The notes: a model not told the origin generated them from the letters alone. A DNA stretch of 64,000 bases from Hymenobacter telluris (GCF_017313265.1 NZ_JAFLQZ010000001.1:496001-560000); one strand, 5' to 3'; positions 26,492 to 35,304 are shown, counted from the stretch's first letter. Numbers and translations: made by a program.

Positions 26492-26941
26492 ATGGCCTAC
26501 GAAAAGACCTTCACCGCCCGCTGGGCCGACATGGACCCCAACCGCCACATGCGCCACTCCGCCTACACCGACTACGCCGCGCAGGTGCGCCTGGAGTTTC
26601 TGGCCGACCGGGGCTACCCCATGCAGGAGTTTGCCCGCCTCAACATCGGCCCGATTCTGTTCCGCGAAGACACCCGGTTTCTCAAGGAAATTGGCCTGAG
26701 CGAAACCATCCGCGTGACGGCCGAGCTGGGTGGCGTGAACGAAGACGGCTCCCGTTGGCGCATTATCCACACCATCTACAAAGCCGATGGGCAGGAAGCC
26801 GCCGTGGTAGCCGTAGACGGTGCCTGGCTGGATTTGAGCAAGCGCAAACTCACCATCCCACCCGCCGAACTCACGGCGGCCTTCAACGACATCACGCGCC
26901 ACACCAGCTACGCCGACATCATCCGGGAGCGGAAAGAGTAA
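26492..26941 (+). CDS. Acyl-CoA thioesterase, hot-dog (4HBT) family
   Basis: 149 aa. The motif RWADMDPNRHMRHSAYTDYA is the 4-hydroxybenzoyl-CoA/YbgC-type signature with catalytic Asp in MDPNRHM context. Single hot-dog domain, no signal peptide, so cytoplasmic hydrolysis of acyl-CoA. It follows the methyltransferase on the same strand. Specificity is unknown. The stop codon is the first bases of the palindrome that also supplies the stop of the convergent DinB-like gene. Confidence 0.85.
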   Translation: MAYEKTFTARWADMDPNRHMRHSAYTDYAAQVRLEFLADRGYPMQEFARLNIGPILFREDTRFLKEIGLSETIRVTAELGGVNEDGSRWRIIHTIYKADGQEAAVVAVDGAWLDLSKRKLTIPPAELTAAFNDITRHTSYADIIRERKE

Positions 26942-27030
26942 CTGAGTAGCGGAGTAACGGAGTAATCGTTCTGGTTGCCTAGCTGCACTGTTAGAACAAT
27001 TACTCCGTTACTCCGCTACTCAGTTACTCC
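26939..27030. repeat. Palindrome with tandem-repeat arms, type 3
   Basis: Left arm TAACTGAGTAGCGGAGTAAC then GGAGTAAT; right arm ATTACTCCGTTACTCCGC then TACTCAGTTACTCC. Arms are built from GAGTAACG-like units. Both convergent genes end in it: TAA at 26939-26941 and, on the minus strand, TAG at 27018-27016. Confidence 0.88.
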
Positions 27031-27564
27031 TCGTAGGGTTTTTGCAATCCGGTTGAGTTGGCGCTGGTGGTGCAGGATGTGGTCGAGCATGAAATCCAGC
27101 GTTTGATAGATGGTGAGCATGCCGGACCGGGGGTGCTTGAAGATGGCGCGGTTCAGCAAATTGCCGGGGTACTCGTTGAGGATTTGCTCCAGGCTGCGGC
27201 GCACCGATTCCCATTCGTGCCGCAACTCGGGTAGCGGCGGCATCTGCTCGGGCGTAAGGGCTTTGAGCTTGGGCGGAGCCTTGAATTTGATGCCCGGCAA
27301 CCGTAGCAATACCCGCAGCAGCATCGATTTCAGCTTGTGAGGCAGGCCGGCTTTCTGCAATTCCTCGGTGCTCCGCAGCTTTTTGTCGATGTAGTGGTTG
27401 ATGCCCGTTTCGGATATCAGCAGGTGATGCACCACCTGGGCTGCCGACCACTGCCCCGCGCCCGGTGACTGATGCGCCCGGTTGCCCAACGCTTCAGCGC
27501 TCTGCAACAAGTGGTTGGTGGCCCGTTCGAGCTGCTCGAAGCGGAGGTGCAAACGATGATTCAT
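27016..27564 (-). CDS. DinB-like (DinB_2) four-helix protein
   Basis: 182 aa, four-helix bundle of the DinB/YfiT-like superfamily, in which a His triad usually binds a divalent metal. Candidate ligands are in QVVHHLLISETG near residue 46 and in LDHILHHQRQLNR near the C-terminus. Such proteins are metal-dependent hydrolases or thiol-S-transferases of unknown substrate. The last residues (GVTE) and the stop are encoded by the palindrome arm, so the native tail may have been a little different. It stands alone, convergent with the thioesterase gene. Confidence 0.8.
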   Translation of the reverse strand: MNHRLHLRFEQLERATNHLLQSAEALGNRAHQSPGAGQWSAAQVVHHLLISETGINHYIDKKLRSTEELQKAGLPHKLKSMLLRVLLRLPGIKFKAPPKLKALTPEQMPPLPELRHEWESVRRSLEQILNEYPGNLLNRAIFKHPRSGMLTIYQTLDFMLDHILHHQRQLNRIAKTLRGVTE

Positions 27565-27706
27565 GGAGAGAAGTGGCGGTGGGAGAGAAGCGGCGTAGCT
27601 TTGGGTGAAAGGTACGTAGAATACCAGCCTATGGTCGGGCTGAGGGCCGGAGCCTGACGTAGGGTTCTGGTGCCTAGTTTGTTCTTTGGTTCACAAGCCG
27701 CTCTGA

Positions 27707-29155
27707 ATGCCCAATCATTCCACTTCCCATCCTCAGCTGACTCCGCCCGTTGCTCGCTCGGCGCAGGGGCAGCGCACCCTGGCCCGGCCGTGGCCGGTAT
27801 GGATGCGGGCCTTGGTGGTGCTGGGGTTATATGGCGGGTACTTTCTGCTGGGCGGCGGCTTGCAGGGTGAGCGGATGCCTTATGACGCCGGGCATTATTG
27901 GGAATTGGCCGTGGGGTTTCAGAGGCAGCACCAGTCGTTTTCGTTGCTCAACTTCCACGATCCTACCCGTGGCTACCTGGCGGCGTTGCTTCAGTTTCCG
28001 GCCCTGGTGGTGCGTTTCCTTACCCATTGCTCGATGCCCACCGCCGCCAAAGTGGCGGGTACCGGCTGGGCCACATTGCTTTTCGCCTTCCTGATTCCGG
28101 AGCTGTGGCGCAGTGTAAGCGGCCGGCAAGTGAGCGGTGGCCGGTGGCTGCTGCTGGTGCTGCTGGCCTTCAGCTTCTGGCGCGACTTTTTCAGCTTTAC
28201 CACCACCGACATGCCCGCGCTGGCCCTGCTGCTACTGGCGTTGTGGGCCGTAAGCCGGGCCGGTATAGGCTGGTGGCTGGTGGCCGGGCTAAGTTTGGCC
28301 GCCTCCCTGAACAGCCGCCCTATGTATCTGGCGGCCGTATTGCCTGCGTTGCTGCTAGCTGGTTGGTACAGCAAACAGCATAGAGAAATAACTTGGGTGC
28401 GGTGGCTGGCAGTGGGGCTGGGTGTTGGGGTGGCATTGGCTCCGCAGCTGGCCATCAACCGCCTGCATTTCAACAGCAACAGCCCGTTGGTATTGGCGCG
28501 CGTATCCAGCCAGCAAACCACGCCGCTCTACCTCAAACAGCTCACGTGGGGTACCCGCGTGCTGCGCTATGATACCAACCTGCACCAGCGCCTCATCTAC
28601 GCCGATTCAGCCGGCTTGGCAGTCCTGCATCAGGAAGGAGTCAGGGAATACACTTCATACGGCCAGTTCCTGCGCATTGCCCTGCACCACCCATTCAACT
28701 ACGGCTGGCGGTACGTGCGGCACCTCTTCAACGGCCTCGACGTGTGGCAGCCCGCGCCGTACCCGCTACAGGAATATAGTCCGGCCCGGTTCTGGGTGCA
28801 ACTGCTCAACTACACTGCGTTAGGGGTGGGCCTGAGTGTATTGCTGCTGGCACGCCCGGCACGCTGGCTGAGTTGGCCACGCGCCTGGGTGCTGCTGGCG
28901 CTGCTATTGCCCTGCCTGATTGCCATTCCTACGGCTATGGAAACGCGCTTTCTGCTGCCGCTGCATTTGCTGCTGCTGGCCGGAGCTGCTTTCCGATTCA
29001 GCCCCCGTCAGACGCTGATGCGTTGGCGCCTGCCCTGGCAACGATTAGCTATTGTAACGGTGGCCGGACTGTGGCTGAGCGGCTGCTTCTGGCTATCAAA
29101 CACCACTGCCCGCACCTTACAGCCCGACCGAGGCAAGACCCTGGTTGACGACTAG
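27707..29155 (+). CDS. GT-C-like multipass membrane protein (paralogue 1)
   Basis: 482 aa with roughly ten to eleven hydrophobic segments. An acidic aromatic motif in the first outer loop, MPYDAGHYW, resembles the catalytic loop of GT-C glycosyltransferases (PMT/ArnT/GT39 group). Other conserved landmarks shared with the next gene are FWRDFFSFTTTDMPAL, NSRPMYLAA, HPFNYGWRYVRHLFNGLD and METRFLLPLHLLLL. The family is not named by me. A likely role is transfer of a sugar from a polyprenyl carrier at the inner membrane, but this is inferred from topology and the Asp motif only. The tandem copy downstream suggests gene duplication. Confidence 0.65.
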   Translation: MPNHSTSHPQLTPPVARSAQGQRTLARPWPVWMRALVVLGLYGGYFLLGGGLQGERMPYDAGHYWELAVGFQRQHQSFSLLNFHDPTRGYLAALLQFPALVVRFLTHCSMPTAAKVAGTGWATLLFAFLIPELWRSVSGRQVSGGRWLLLVLLAFSFWRDFFSFTTTDMPALALLLLALWAVSRAGIGWWLVAGLSLAASLNSRPMYLAAVLPALLLAGWYSKQHREITWVRWLAVGLGVGVALAPQLAINRLHFNSNSPLVLARVSSQQTTPLYLKQLTWGTRVLRYDTNLHQRLIYADSAGLAVLHQEGVREYTSYGQFLRIALHHPFNYGWRYVRHLFNGLDVWQPAPYPLQEYSPARFWVQLLNYTALGVGLSVLLLARPARWLSWPRAWVLLALLLPCLIAIPTAMETRFLLPLHLLLLAGAAFRFSPRQTLMRWRLPWQRLAIVTVAGLWLSGCFWLSNTTARTLQPDRGKTLVDD

Positions 29156-29190
29156 GAAAACTAGCTGAGCAGATCATAGAATAAGAACGT

Positions 29191-29270
29191 GTCATGCCGA
29201 CCGGCGGGAGGAATCTGGGTTGGAATGCGTAATAAATTTCACTCAGATTCCTCCCGCCGGTCGGCATGAC
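29191..29270. repeat. Palindrome family B-like copy (GTCATGCCGACCGG arms)
   Basis: 80 bp: GTCATGCCGACCGGCGGGAG then GAATCTG; right arm CAGATTCCTCCCGCCGGTCG then GCATGAC. The outer ends GTCATGC match family B but the inner body differs. It lies between the two GT-C-like genes. Confidence 0.88.
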
Positions 29271-29312
29271 AAAGCTTGTGTTTATAGCTCTCGATAGTCC
29301 TACTACCTTCAT

Positions 29313-30755
29313 TTGCTTACCAAGCCGTGCAGCTTCTATCAAAACGTTTTCTCCTTGCTTCAATCTAGTTCACCGCGCCTGGCTGGCCACTCCCTGCGCG
29401 CCTACTGGCCGATGACGCTGTTGATTCTGGTGGTGTATCTCGTGTACCTGCCATTTTCAGGCTACGCCAAGATGTACTATGACGCGCTGGATTACTGGTT
29501 TATTTCCATCTACTTCCACCACAAGGGCAGTATTTCCCTACTGAACTACCACAACAGCCTGCGGGGCTACCTGCTGCCGTTACTGCTGTTCCCATTCCGC
29601 ATTATCCAGTTCTACACCGACGTGCCGCCCATCGTATTCGGGCGCATACTCGGGGCCGCGTCGGCGGCGCTGGGGTTCGGCTGGCTGGGCCCGGCGCTTT
29701 GGCAGGTGGTAAGGGGTTGCTCTGAGCCCTTGGCCTGGCCGCGCCGGCTGGCTTTTGCGGCGCTGGGTTTCGCCCTGTGGCGCGACTATTTCAACTTCAC
29801 CCTTTCCGATTTCCCGGCGCTGTGGGCGCTGGGGTTGGGGGTGCTGCTGCTGCATCGGTTCCGGGGGCTGGGCTGGACGGTAGTGGCCGGAATGTGCATG
29901 GCCGCCGCCTACAACATCCGCCCCAGCTACCTGATTGCCGCGCCGTTTTTTCTGGGAGTTCAGCTGCTGACTTCCTACAGTAACGCCCGGCAGCGGCTCA
30001 TGGGTGCGGCGGCGCTGGCCTTGGGTGTGGCGCTGGTGCTGGCTCCACAGTGGGCCATCAACCGCCGCCAGTTCGGGCAGAATACGCCTATGGTATTGTC
30101 GTATATTAAGGTGTTGAAAACCAATAACCTCTACCGCGAAAAAATGAAGTGGGGCCTGCTGCACCAGAAGCTGGAAACCACCCTCGACCGTAGCTACTCC
30201 GACCCGATGATGATCTTCCGCGACGTGGCCGGCGAGCAGCTGATCCGCGACGAGCACATCACCTGGTTTGATTCCTACGCCGACTATTTCCGGCTGGTGC
30301 TGCGCCACCCGTTTCTTTTCAGCAAGATGTACGCCCAGCGCCTTTTCAACGGCCTCGATGTACAGTATCCCACACCTTATATCCGCCAAATCTATGTTTC
30401 CACGCTGGGGCTGGCCTGGCTGAACTATACGGTGTGGTTCGGGGCCCTGCTGGTAATGGGGCGCGCCCGGTTCCGGCGCTGGCCGCTACGGCAGTGGCTG
30501 GTGCTGGCCGTGCTGCTGGTGCCCTGCCTGCCCATGCTACCCATGAGCATGGAATGCCGCTTTCTGCTGCCGCTACACCTGCTGCTCTACGCCACGCTTT
30601 GCTTCGGCTGGCCCACTCAGTGGCGCCCCAGAAACATCAGCCGCCGCCAACTGCTGATTGTGGCCACTGCATACCTCGTGTTTGTGGCGCTGTGCTTCTA
30701 TGCTTCGGCGGCGGCGCAAGCCACATTGGAATTTGGGCCCCGCGCTTTGTGGTAG
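29313..30755 (+). CDS. GT-C-like multipass membrane protein (paralogue 2)
   Basis: 480 aa, about ten membrane segments, clearly paralogous to the preceding gene: KMYYDALDYWFISIYF, FALWRDYFNFTLSDFPALWA, NIRPSYLIA, HPFLFSKMYAQRLFNGLD and MECRFLLPLHLLL align with it. The Asp-containing YYDALDYW loop is again near the N-terminus, in the place of GT-C catalytic acids. The N-terminal start is uncertain because the first ~35 residues before the first membrane helix are not matched in the paralogue. A terminator hairpin follows downstream. Confidence 0.65.
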   Translation: MLTKPCSFYQNVFSLLQSSSPRLAGHSLRAYWPMTLLILVVYLVYLPFSGYAKMYYDALDYWFISIYFHHKGSISLLNYHNSLRGYLLPLLLFPFRIIQFYTDVPPIVFGRILGAASAALGFGWLGPALWQVVRGCSEPLAWPRRLAFAALGFALWRDYFNFTLSDFPALWALGLGVLLLHRFRGLGWTVVAGMCMAAAYNIRPSYLIAAPFFLGVQLLTSYSNARQRLMGAAALALGVALVLAPQWAINRRQFGQNTPMVLSYIKVLKTNNLYREKMKWGLLHQKLETTLDRSYSDPMMIFRDVAGEQLIRDEHITWFDSYADYFRLVLRHPFLFSKMYAQRLFNGLDVQYPTPYIRQIYVSTLGLAWLNYTVWFGALLVMGRARFRRWPLRQWLVLAVLLVPCLPMLPMSMECRFLLPLHLLLYATLCFGWPTQWRPRNISRRQLLIVATAYLVFVALCFYASAAAQATLEFGPRALW

Positions 30756-30790
30756 TGCGTCTGTATTCCTCTTAAAAACATATATGAACA

Positions 30791-30817
30791 ATCATGCCTC
30801 AACAAGCTCAGCATGAC
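30791..30817. repeat. Half of a family-B palindrome
   Basis: ATCATGCCTCAACAAGCTCA then GCATGAC: only the right-hand arm of the GTCATGC family, with a changed centre. Confidence 0.55.
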
Positions 30818-30843
30818 TGTTCTCTGCGGCGTAGTAACCCACA

Positions 30844-30880
30844 AAAAACACCCCGCCGGCATCTGCCGACGGGGTGTTTT
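30844..30880. terminator. Rho-independent terminator between convergent genes
   Basis: AAAACACCCCG-CCGGC-ATCT-GCCGA-CGGGGTGTTTT: strong GC stem flanked by A and T tracts on both sides, so it can serve the GT-C gene (+) and pdhB (-). Confidence 0.85.
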
Positions 30881-30902
30881 GATGATCTATAGAATCCGTG
30901 AT

Positions 30903-31886
30903 TTAGGCTTTCTGATAGGTTACTTCCTTCACGGCCTGTACGGTGCGGGCAACGTTCGGCAGCGAGGCTTCGATGAGGGTAGGAGCGTAGGGCAGCGGCA
31001 CGTCCATGCAGGTCACGCGCACTACGGGCGCATCCATGTAGTCGAAGGCGCGGCGCTGCACGATGTAGGCCAGCTCCGAGCTGATGCTGGCCAGTGGCCA
31101 GGCTTCTTCTACTACCACCATGCGGTTGGTTTTTTTCACCGAAGCCACCAGCGTATCGTAGTCGATTGGGCGTACTGAGCGCAGGTCGATAACCTCGGCT
31201 TCGATACCGTCTTTGGCCAGCTCGTCGGCGGCGGCCAACGCCACTTTCATCATCTTGCCGAAGCTCACCAGCGTTACCGACTTGCCTTCGCGCACCACGT
31301 TGGCTTTGCCGATTTCCAGCAGGTACTCTTCCTCGGGCACCTCGCCCTTGTCGCCGTACATCTGCTCCGACTCCATAAAAATCACTGGGTCTGGGTCGCG
31401 GATGGCGGCTTTCAGCAAGCCTTTGGCATCATACGGGTTACTTGGAACCACCACTTTCAGGCCGGGCGTGTTGGCGTACCAGTTCTCGAAGTTCTGCGAG
31501 TGCTGGCTGGAAAGCATACCGGCGCTGCCGGTTGGCCCGCGGAACACGATGGGGCAGGAGTACTGCCCGCCCGACATCGAATAAATCTTGGCGGCCGAGT
31601 TGATAACCTGGTCGATAGCCACCAACGAGAAGTTGAAGGTCATGAACTCGATAACCGGAATCAGGCCGTTGATGGCCGCGCCCACGCCGATACCGGCAAA
31701 ACCCAGCTCGGCAATCGGGGTGTCAATCACACGCTCCGGGCCGAATTCGTCGAGCATGCCCTGGCTTACTTTGTAGGCCCCGTTGTACTCGGCTACTTCT
31801 TCGCCCATCAGAAACACGCGTGGGTCGCGCCGCATTTCTTCGGACAGCGCTTCACGCAGGGCTTCCCGGAATTGAATGGTCCGCAT
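30903..31886 (-). CDS. pdhB: Pyruvate dehydrogenase E1 component, beta subunit
   Basis: 327 aa, the beta chain of the heterotetrameric E1 of pyruvate dehydrogenase, which decarboxylates pyruvate with thiamine diphosphate and passes acetyl to E2. Conserved segments are [48 protein letters not shown], then [19 protein letters not shown] and [12 protein letters not shown]. The ThDP-contacting Glu lies in the [10 protein letters not shown] motif. Length is standard and there is no leader. The alpha subunit is not in the window, as is common in Bacteroidota where the genes can be unlinked. Closely related branched-chain ketoacid E1 beta proteins are an alternative, but the signature favours pyruvate. 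Confidence 0.93.
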   Translation of the reverse strand: MRTIQFREALREALSEEMRRDPRVFLMGEEVAEYNGAYKVSQGMLDEFGPERVIDTPIAELGFAGIGVGAAINGLIPVIEFMTFNFSLVAIDQVINSAAKIYSMSGGQYSCPIVFRGPTGSAGMLSSQHSQNFENWYANTPGLKVVVPSNPYDAKGLLKAAIRDPDPVIFMESEQMYGDKGEVPEEEYLLEIGKANVVREGKSVTLVSFGKMMKVALAAADELAKDGIEAEVIDLRSVRPIDYDTLVASVKKTNRMVVVEEAWPLASISSELAYIVQRRAFDYMDAPVVRVTCMDVPLPYAPTLIEASLPNVARTVQAVKEVTYQKA

Positions 31887-31987
31887 AGATGTTGATTAGC
31901 AGAAAATCGAAAAGTGAAAACAGCAAAAACCGGCTCGGGCCGGCGCGTAAAGCTACAACGGCAAGCCGGGTTGGGCAAGCTGGTTCG

Positions 31988-32413
31988 TTATTCAAGTTGC
32001 AGCCGCACAGTATCGGCGTTGACTTTGATGCCCCATTCGCTCTGGAACACTAGCTGCAAATCGTAATCTGTTGGAGGGCTCCTGTCCTCCCATAGATTGT
32101 CAAAATCGGCTCGTTCTTCAGGTGGCGTGCGGCAAATATCCCGTAGGCAGTCATCTTCACTAGTTGGATAGTCTGGGTCCCGCGCCTTTACTTGCATGTA
32201 GCTGACTCCCTCAAATAGCAGGTGTAAAGCTTGCACAGAGGCATTTTTTGCCCATTCGCCCGACGATTTTTGCCAAGAAAGAATTAGTCTGGCTTCTGCT
32301 GGTACATAAGTAAGCTGGCTGAAATCGTAGTCGTTATGCAAGTCGGCATAGCCACCATTAGGCCACTCTAAATCGATGTAATTGCCTCCAATTGCAAAGT
32401 TGACAAGTTCCAT
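31988..32413 (-). CDS. Hypothetical protein, 141 aa, low GC
   Basis: Not recognised. Soluble and acidic (for example DDCLRDICRTPPEERADFDN), without signal peptide or membrane span. Its shape of short beta strands with an aromatic core (NFAIGGNYIDLEWP, LILSWQKSSGEW) recalls small immunity-like or SMI1/DUF-type proteins, but no motif fixes it. GC content is visibly lower than that of the flanking genes, consistent with recent acquisition. It starts 2 nt after the stop of a broken TPR gene, so it may have been its downstream partner. Confidence 0.55.
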   Translation of the reverse strand: MELVNFAIGGNYIDLEWPNGGYADLHNDYDFSQLTYVPAEARLILSWQKSSGEWAKNASVQALHLLFEGVSYMQVKARDPDYPTSEDDCLRDICRTPPEERADFDNLWEDRSPPTDYDLQLVFQSEWGIKVNADTVRLQLE

Positions 32414-32415
32414 AT

Positions 32416-32700
32416 CTATTGCTTCAGCACTTCTACAAACGTCTTGGTGCGGGCCATGTCCATGAACTCCAGGTCCTCAACGGCACGTTGGGCGAACTTG
32501 CGGTCCAGCTGCACGGCGCGGCGCAGGTTTTCGCCCATGCGGGCTTCATCTTTCTGGCGGGCGGCCACTACGGCCAGGCAGTAGTAGGCCAGCGGGTCGT
32601 TGGGCTGGAGGGTGAGGGCCTCCTGGTAGATGCCGGCGGCTCCGTCGTAGTTGCTGTTGGAGAATGGCCACCATCTAAGCCTCGCTGAATCGTCCCTTTT
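32416..32700 (-). pseudogene. 5'-truncated TPR-repeat protein
   Basis: Minus-strand frame without a proper start. It reads NSNYDGAAGIYQEALTLQPN, DPLAYYCLAVVAARQKDEAR, then a C-terminal tail FVEVLKQ and TAG at 32418-32416. The first part is a clear tetratricopeptide unit. Further upstream a stretch reading MKKGRFSEA is in another frame and runs into a stop, suggesting a frameshift as well as loss of the N-terminus. A palindrome at 32707-32756 marks the break. Confidence 0.6.
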
Positions 32701-32706
32701 TCATTT

Positions 32707-32756
32707 GTCAGTCGGCAGGTAGTGAAAGGTACGCCTTTCTCTACCTGCCGACTGAC
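32707..32756. repeat. Short perfect palindrome
   Basis: GTCAGTCGGCAGGTAG at 32707-32722 and CTACCTGCCGACTGAC at 32741-32756, an 18-nt loop. It lies 29 nt after the GH92 stop (32786, minus strand), so it may act as a terminator, and it borders the broken TPR gene. Confidence 0.75.
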
Positions 32757-32785
32757 GCTCGATTTGGGGCAGCGTGCCGCCGCAC

Positions 32786-35206
32786 CTACTGGGCCGAGGG
32801 CGGCGGCACCTGGGTACCCCAGGCTTTATTGGGCTGGCTGCCCATCACAAAAACCAATTTGCCGCCCTGCATCAGCTCGTCGCGGTAGAGCCAGCAGTTG
32901 GCCAGCGGCTTCCCGTTAAACTGGGCCGACTGGATGTAGCAGTTGGTTTTGGAAGCTGCGGGCGCCTCAATCACCAGTTTTTTATGGCCCGCCAGGGCAA
33001 TGGTAGCGCGCCGGAAAATCGGGCTGCTCAGCTGCACAATGGGTCGGGCGTCGGTGAATCCCTTTACATCGAACAAACCCAGCGCCGTAATGACGTACCA
33101 GGAGCCGAGCTGGCCTTGGTCTTCGTCCTGCCCGTAGCCGTAGCCGTGAATAGGCTCGGTGCCATAGAACTCGTCGCAGATGCGCCGGGTCCACTTCTGC
33201 GTCAGCCAGGGCTGGCCCGAGAAGTTGAACAGCCAGCTGATGTGCAGGTTGGGCTGGTTGCCGTGGTTGTAAATCGACTTGATGCCGGCAAAAGCGTCAA
33301 TTTCCTTGCCCCCGCCGAAGCCGTTCTTTTCGGAAACGGTGAAGATGCTGTCCAGCCGGCTGTTGAACCGCGCCTTGCCAAGGGCGGCCACCAGCCCGGC
33401 TGGGTTTTGGGGTACGAAAAACGTGTACTGCAGGGCGTTGCCTTCCTGAAAGCCGCGCCAGGGCTCGGACGGATTGAAATTCGGAGCAAACATGCCATCA
33501 GCCAGCTTGGGCTGCATGAGCTTGGTTTGCGGGTTGTAAATCAGCTTCCAACCGTTGGAAAGCTTCAGCAGCTGGGCGTAGTCGGCCGGCTTGTTGAGCG
33601 CCTTGGCCATCTGGGCCGCGGCAAAGGCGCTAAAGCTGTATTCGAGCGTGTGAGAATTAGCAAAATAGGAGCCTGTGGAGTCGGTTTTGAACCACTCGCC
33701 CTTGTATTGCTTATACTCGTCGCGGAACGGTACATAGCCGCGCTCCACAAACGCTTTGGTGTCCATCTTGCCCGAGCCAAACGCACGGTTCCGCCAGTTC
33801 AGCTCGTTGGCCCGCACAGCCTCGTAGGCCAGGTTTACATCGTAGTTGCGGATGCCGGCCTGGTAGGCGGCGGCTACGGCGAGGCCTACCATGTTGGTGC
33901 CCACGCCCGATACGTACTCGCTGTTGGCCAGGCCGTCGCCAAACCATCCTTTGTCTTTGTACACCTGCAATTGGGTGTTCACGAAGCTGCCGTACCACTC
34001 GGGGTAGCTCAGGGCCCAGAGCTGGGTCAGGTTCCAGTAGCCGCCCCAGATGGCGTCGGTGTTGATGAATTCGGCCCTGGCTTGCCCGGTTGTCGGCTGG
34101 GGCAGCTGGCCTACCTGGCCGCCGTGGCGGGGGTAGGCGCCGCTCACGTCGCTGGCAACGCCGCGGCCGAGCAGCGCGTGAAACAGACCGGTATAGAACT
34201 TGGTTTTGCTGGCTTCGTCGGGACCTTCCACGGCCAGCTTGCCCAGCTCGCGGCGCCAAGTGGCCTGGGCCTGGGCGCGGGCCTGGTCGAAGGAAAGGGT
34301 GGCCGCCTCGGCCCGCAGGTTGGCCAGGGCATTGGCGGTTGAGGTGTAGGAGAGGCCCACTTTCAGCTCAATCTTCTCGTTCGCAGCAGTTTTATAGTTC
34401 AGCACCAGCCCGGCACCTTTGCCCTGGGCCGACTGCGTATTGAGCTGCACCCCGGCTGCCGTGAATGCGCCGACGCTGGCCGGGGGCCGGCTGATTTCGC
34501 CAGCAAAGTACATGTTTACCTTGCCCGTGGGGTCGTAGGTCTGTACGTACTTGGGGTAGGTGCTCACGTAGCCCTCGAAGTGGGTGGCGTCGAGCATCCG
34601 GATGCTGGCATCGGTAACGTCGCTGCTCTCGCCCTGCTTGTTGCCAATGTCAAGCAAAATGTGCGCTTGCTCGCTCTGCGGGAAGGTGTAGCGGTGGAAC
34701 CCGACCCGCTTGGTGGCCGTGAGCTCAGCCCTGATGTTGTAGTCGTCGAGCAGCACCCGGTAGTAGCCCGGCTCGGCCACCTGGTTTTTCCGGTCGAAGC
34801 GCGAGCGGTAGCCGGTGGCTGGCCCGTCTAGTTCGCCGGGCTTGACGCGCAACTCGCCGGTGGTGGGCATGAAGCTCACGCCGCCCACCTGCCACTCGTG
34901 GAAATGCACGAAGCCTTCGATGGAGTTCTGGCGGGTGTCGTAGCCCACTGCTTCCCAGCCTGAGGGGTTGCCGTAGTGCCCGTTGGTGGAGGGTGCCAAC
35001 TTGGCCATGCCGTAGGGCACGGCGGCCGGGGTATAGAAAAACCAGCGGCTATGGGCCGTGCCGATGTTGGGGTTGACGTAGCGCAGTACGTCCGAAGTTG
35101 CGGTAGCCGGGGCGGCGCTGGATTTAGGGGAATGCTGGGCTTGTGCCATGCCGCTGCTCCACAGCGCGGCCAGCAACAAGCCAACGGTCGGAAAAGGTAT
35201 TCTCAT
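32786..35206 (-). CDS. GH92 alpha-1,2-mannosidase-type exo-mannosidase, secreted
   Basis: 806 aa. Signal peptide MRIPFPTVGLLLAALWSSGMAQAQ. Family landmarks are YVNPNIGTAHSRWFF, GYDTRQNSIEGFVHFHEWQV and GYGQDEDQGQLGSWYVI, where E695 matches the GH92 acid in the EDQGQ motif; calcium-dependent inverting alpha-mannosidases use this site. It would release mannose from mannan or N-glycan-type substrates in the periplasm. It follows the GH76 gene on the same strand in a mannan-type locus. Some GH92 enzymes cut 1,3-, 1,4- or mannose-phosphate linkages, so the linkage is not certain. Confidence 0.9.
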   Translation of the reverse strand: MRIPFPTVGLLLAALWSSGMAQAQHSPKSSAAPATATSDVLRYVNPNIGTAHSRWFFYTPAAVPYGMAKLAPSTNGHYGNPSGWEAVGYDTRQNSIEGFVHFHEWQVGGVSFMPTTGELRVKPGELDGPATGYRSRFDRKNQVAEPGYYRVLLDDYNIRAELTATKRVGFHRYTFPQSEQAHILLDIGNKQGESSDVTDASIRMLDATHFEGYVSTYPKYVQTYDPTGKVNMYFAGEISRPPASVGAFTAAGVQLNTQSAQGKGAGLVLNYKTAANEKIELKVGLSYTSTANALANLRAEAATLSFDQARAQAQATWRRELGKLAVEGPDEASKTKFYTGLFHALLGRGVASDVSGAYPRHGGQVGQLPQPTTGQARAEFINTDAIWGGYWNLTQLWALSYPEWYGSFVNTQLQVYKDKGWFGDGLANSEYVSGVGTNMVGLAVAAAYQAGIRNYDVNLAYEAVRANELNWRNRAFGSGKMDTKAFVERGYVPFRDEYKQYKGEWFKTDSTGSYFANSHTLEYSFSAFAAAQMAKALNKPADYAQLLKLSNGWKLIYNPQTKLMQPKLADGMFAPNFNPSEPWRGFQEGNALQYTFFVPQNPAGLVAALGKARFNSRLDSIFTVSEKNGFGGGKEIDAFAGIKSIYNHGNQPNLHISWLFNFSGQPWLTQKWTRRICDEFYGTEPIHGYGYGQDEDQGQLGSWYVITALGLFDVKGFTDARPIVQLSSPIFRRATIALAGHKKLVIEAPAASKTNCYIQSAQFNGKPLANCWLYRDELMQGGKLVFVMGSQPNKAWGTQVPPPSAQ

Positions 35207-35274
35207 AGAAATTCGTGATTTTTTCAGTCAATCAACTGCTGCTGGCCGGGTGCTGCCATTCAATTAGTGGAGAA

Positions 35275-35304
35275 TAGTGCCCAGACTGGAAAGCTGGGGC
35301 ACTA
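35275..35304 (-). terminator. Hairpin between GH76 and GH92
   Basis: TAGTGCCC ... GGGGCACTA stem with a ~13-nt centre, about 60 nt after the GH76 stop on the minus strand. U-tract is poor. Confidence 0.4.

Noticed and set aside
25491..27030. CRISPR array or integron
   Set aside because: Repeats are short, arranged as inverted arms, and have no spacers of constant length or cas/integrase genes.
32774..34342. A 522-codon open frame on the plus strand opposite GH92
   Set aside because: It is antisense to a well-supported GH92 gene and its residues are low-complexity Gly/Val/Ala-rich with no motif. Long antisense frames are expected in GC-rich genes.
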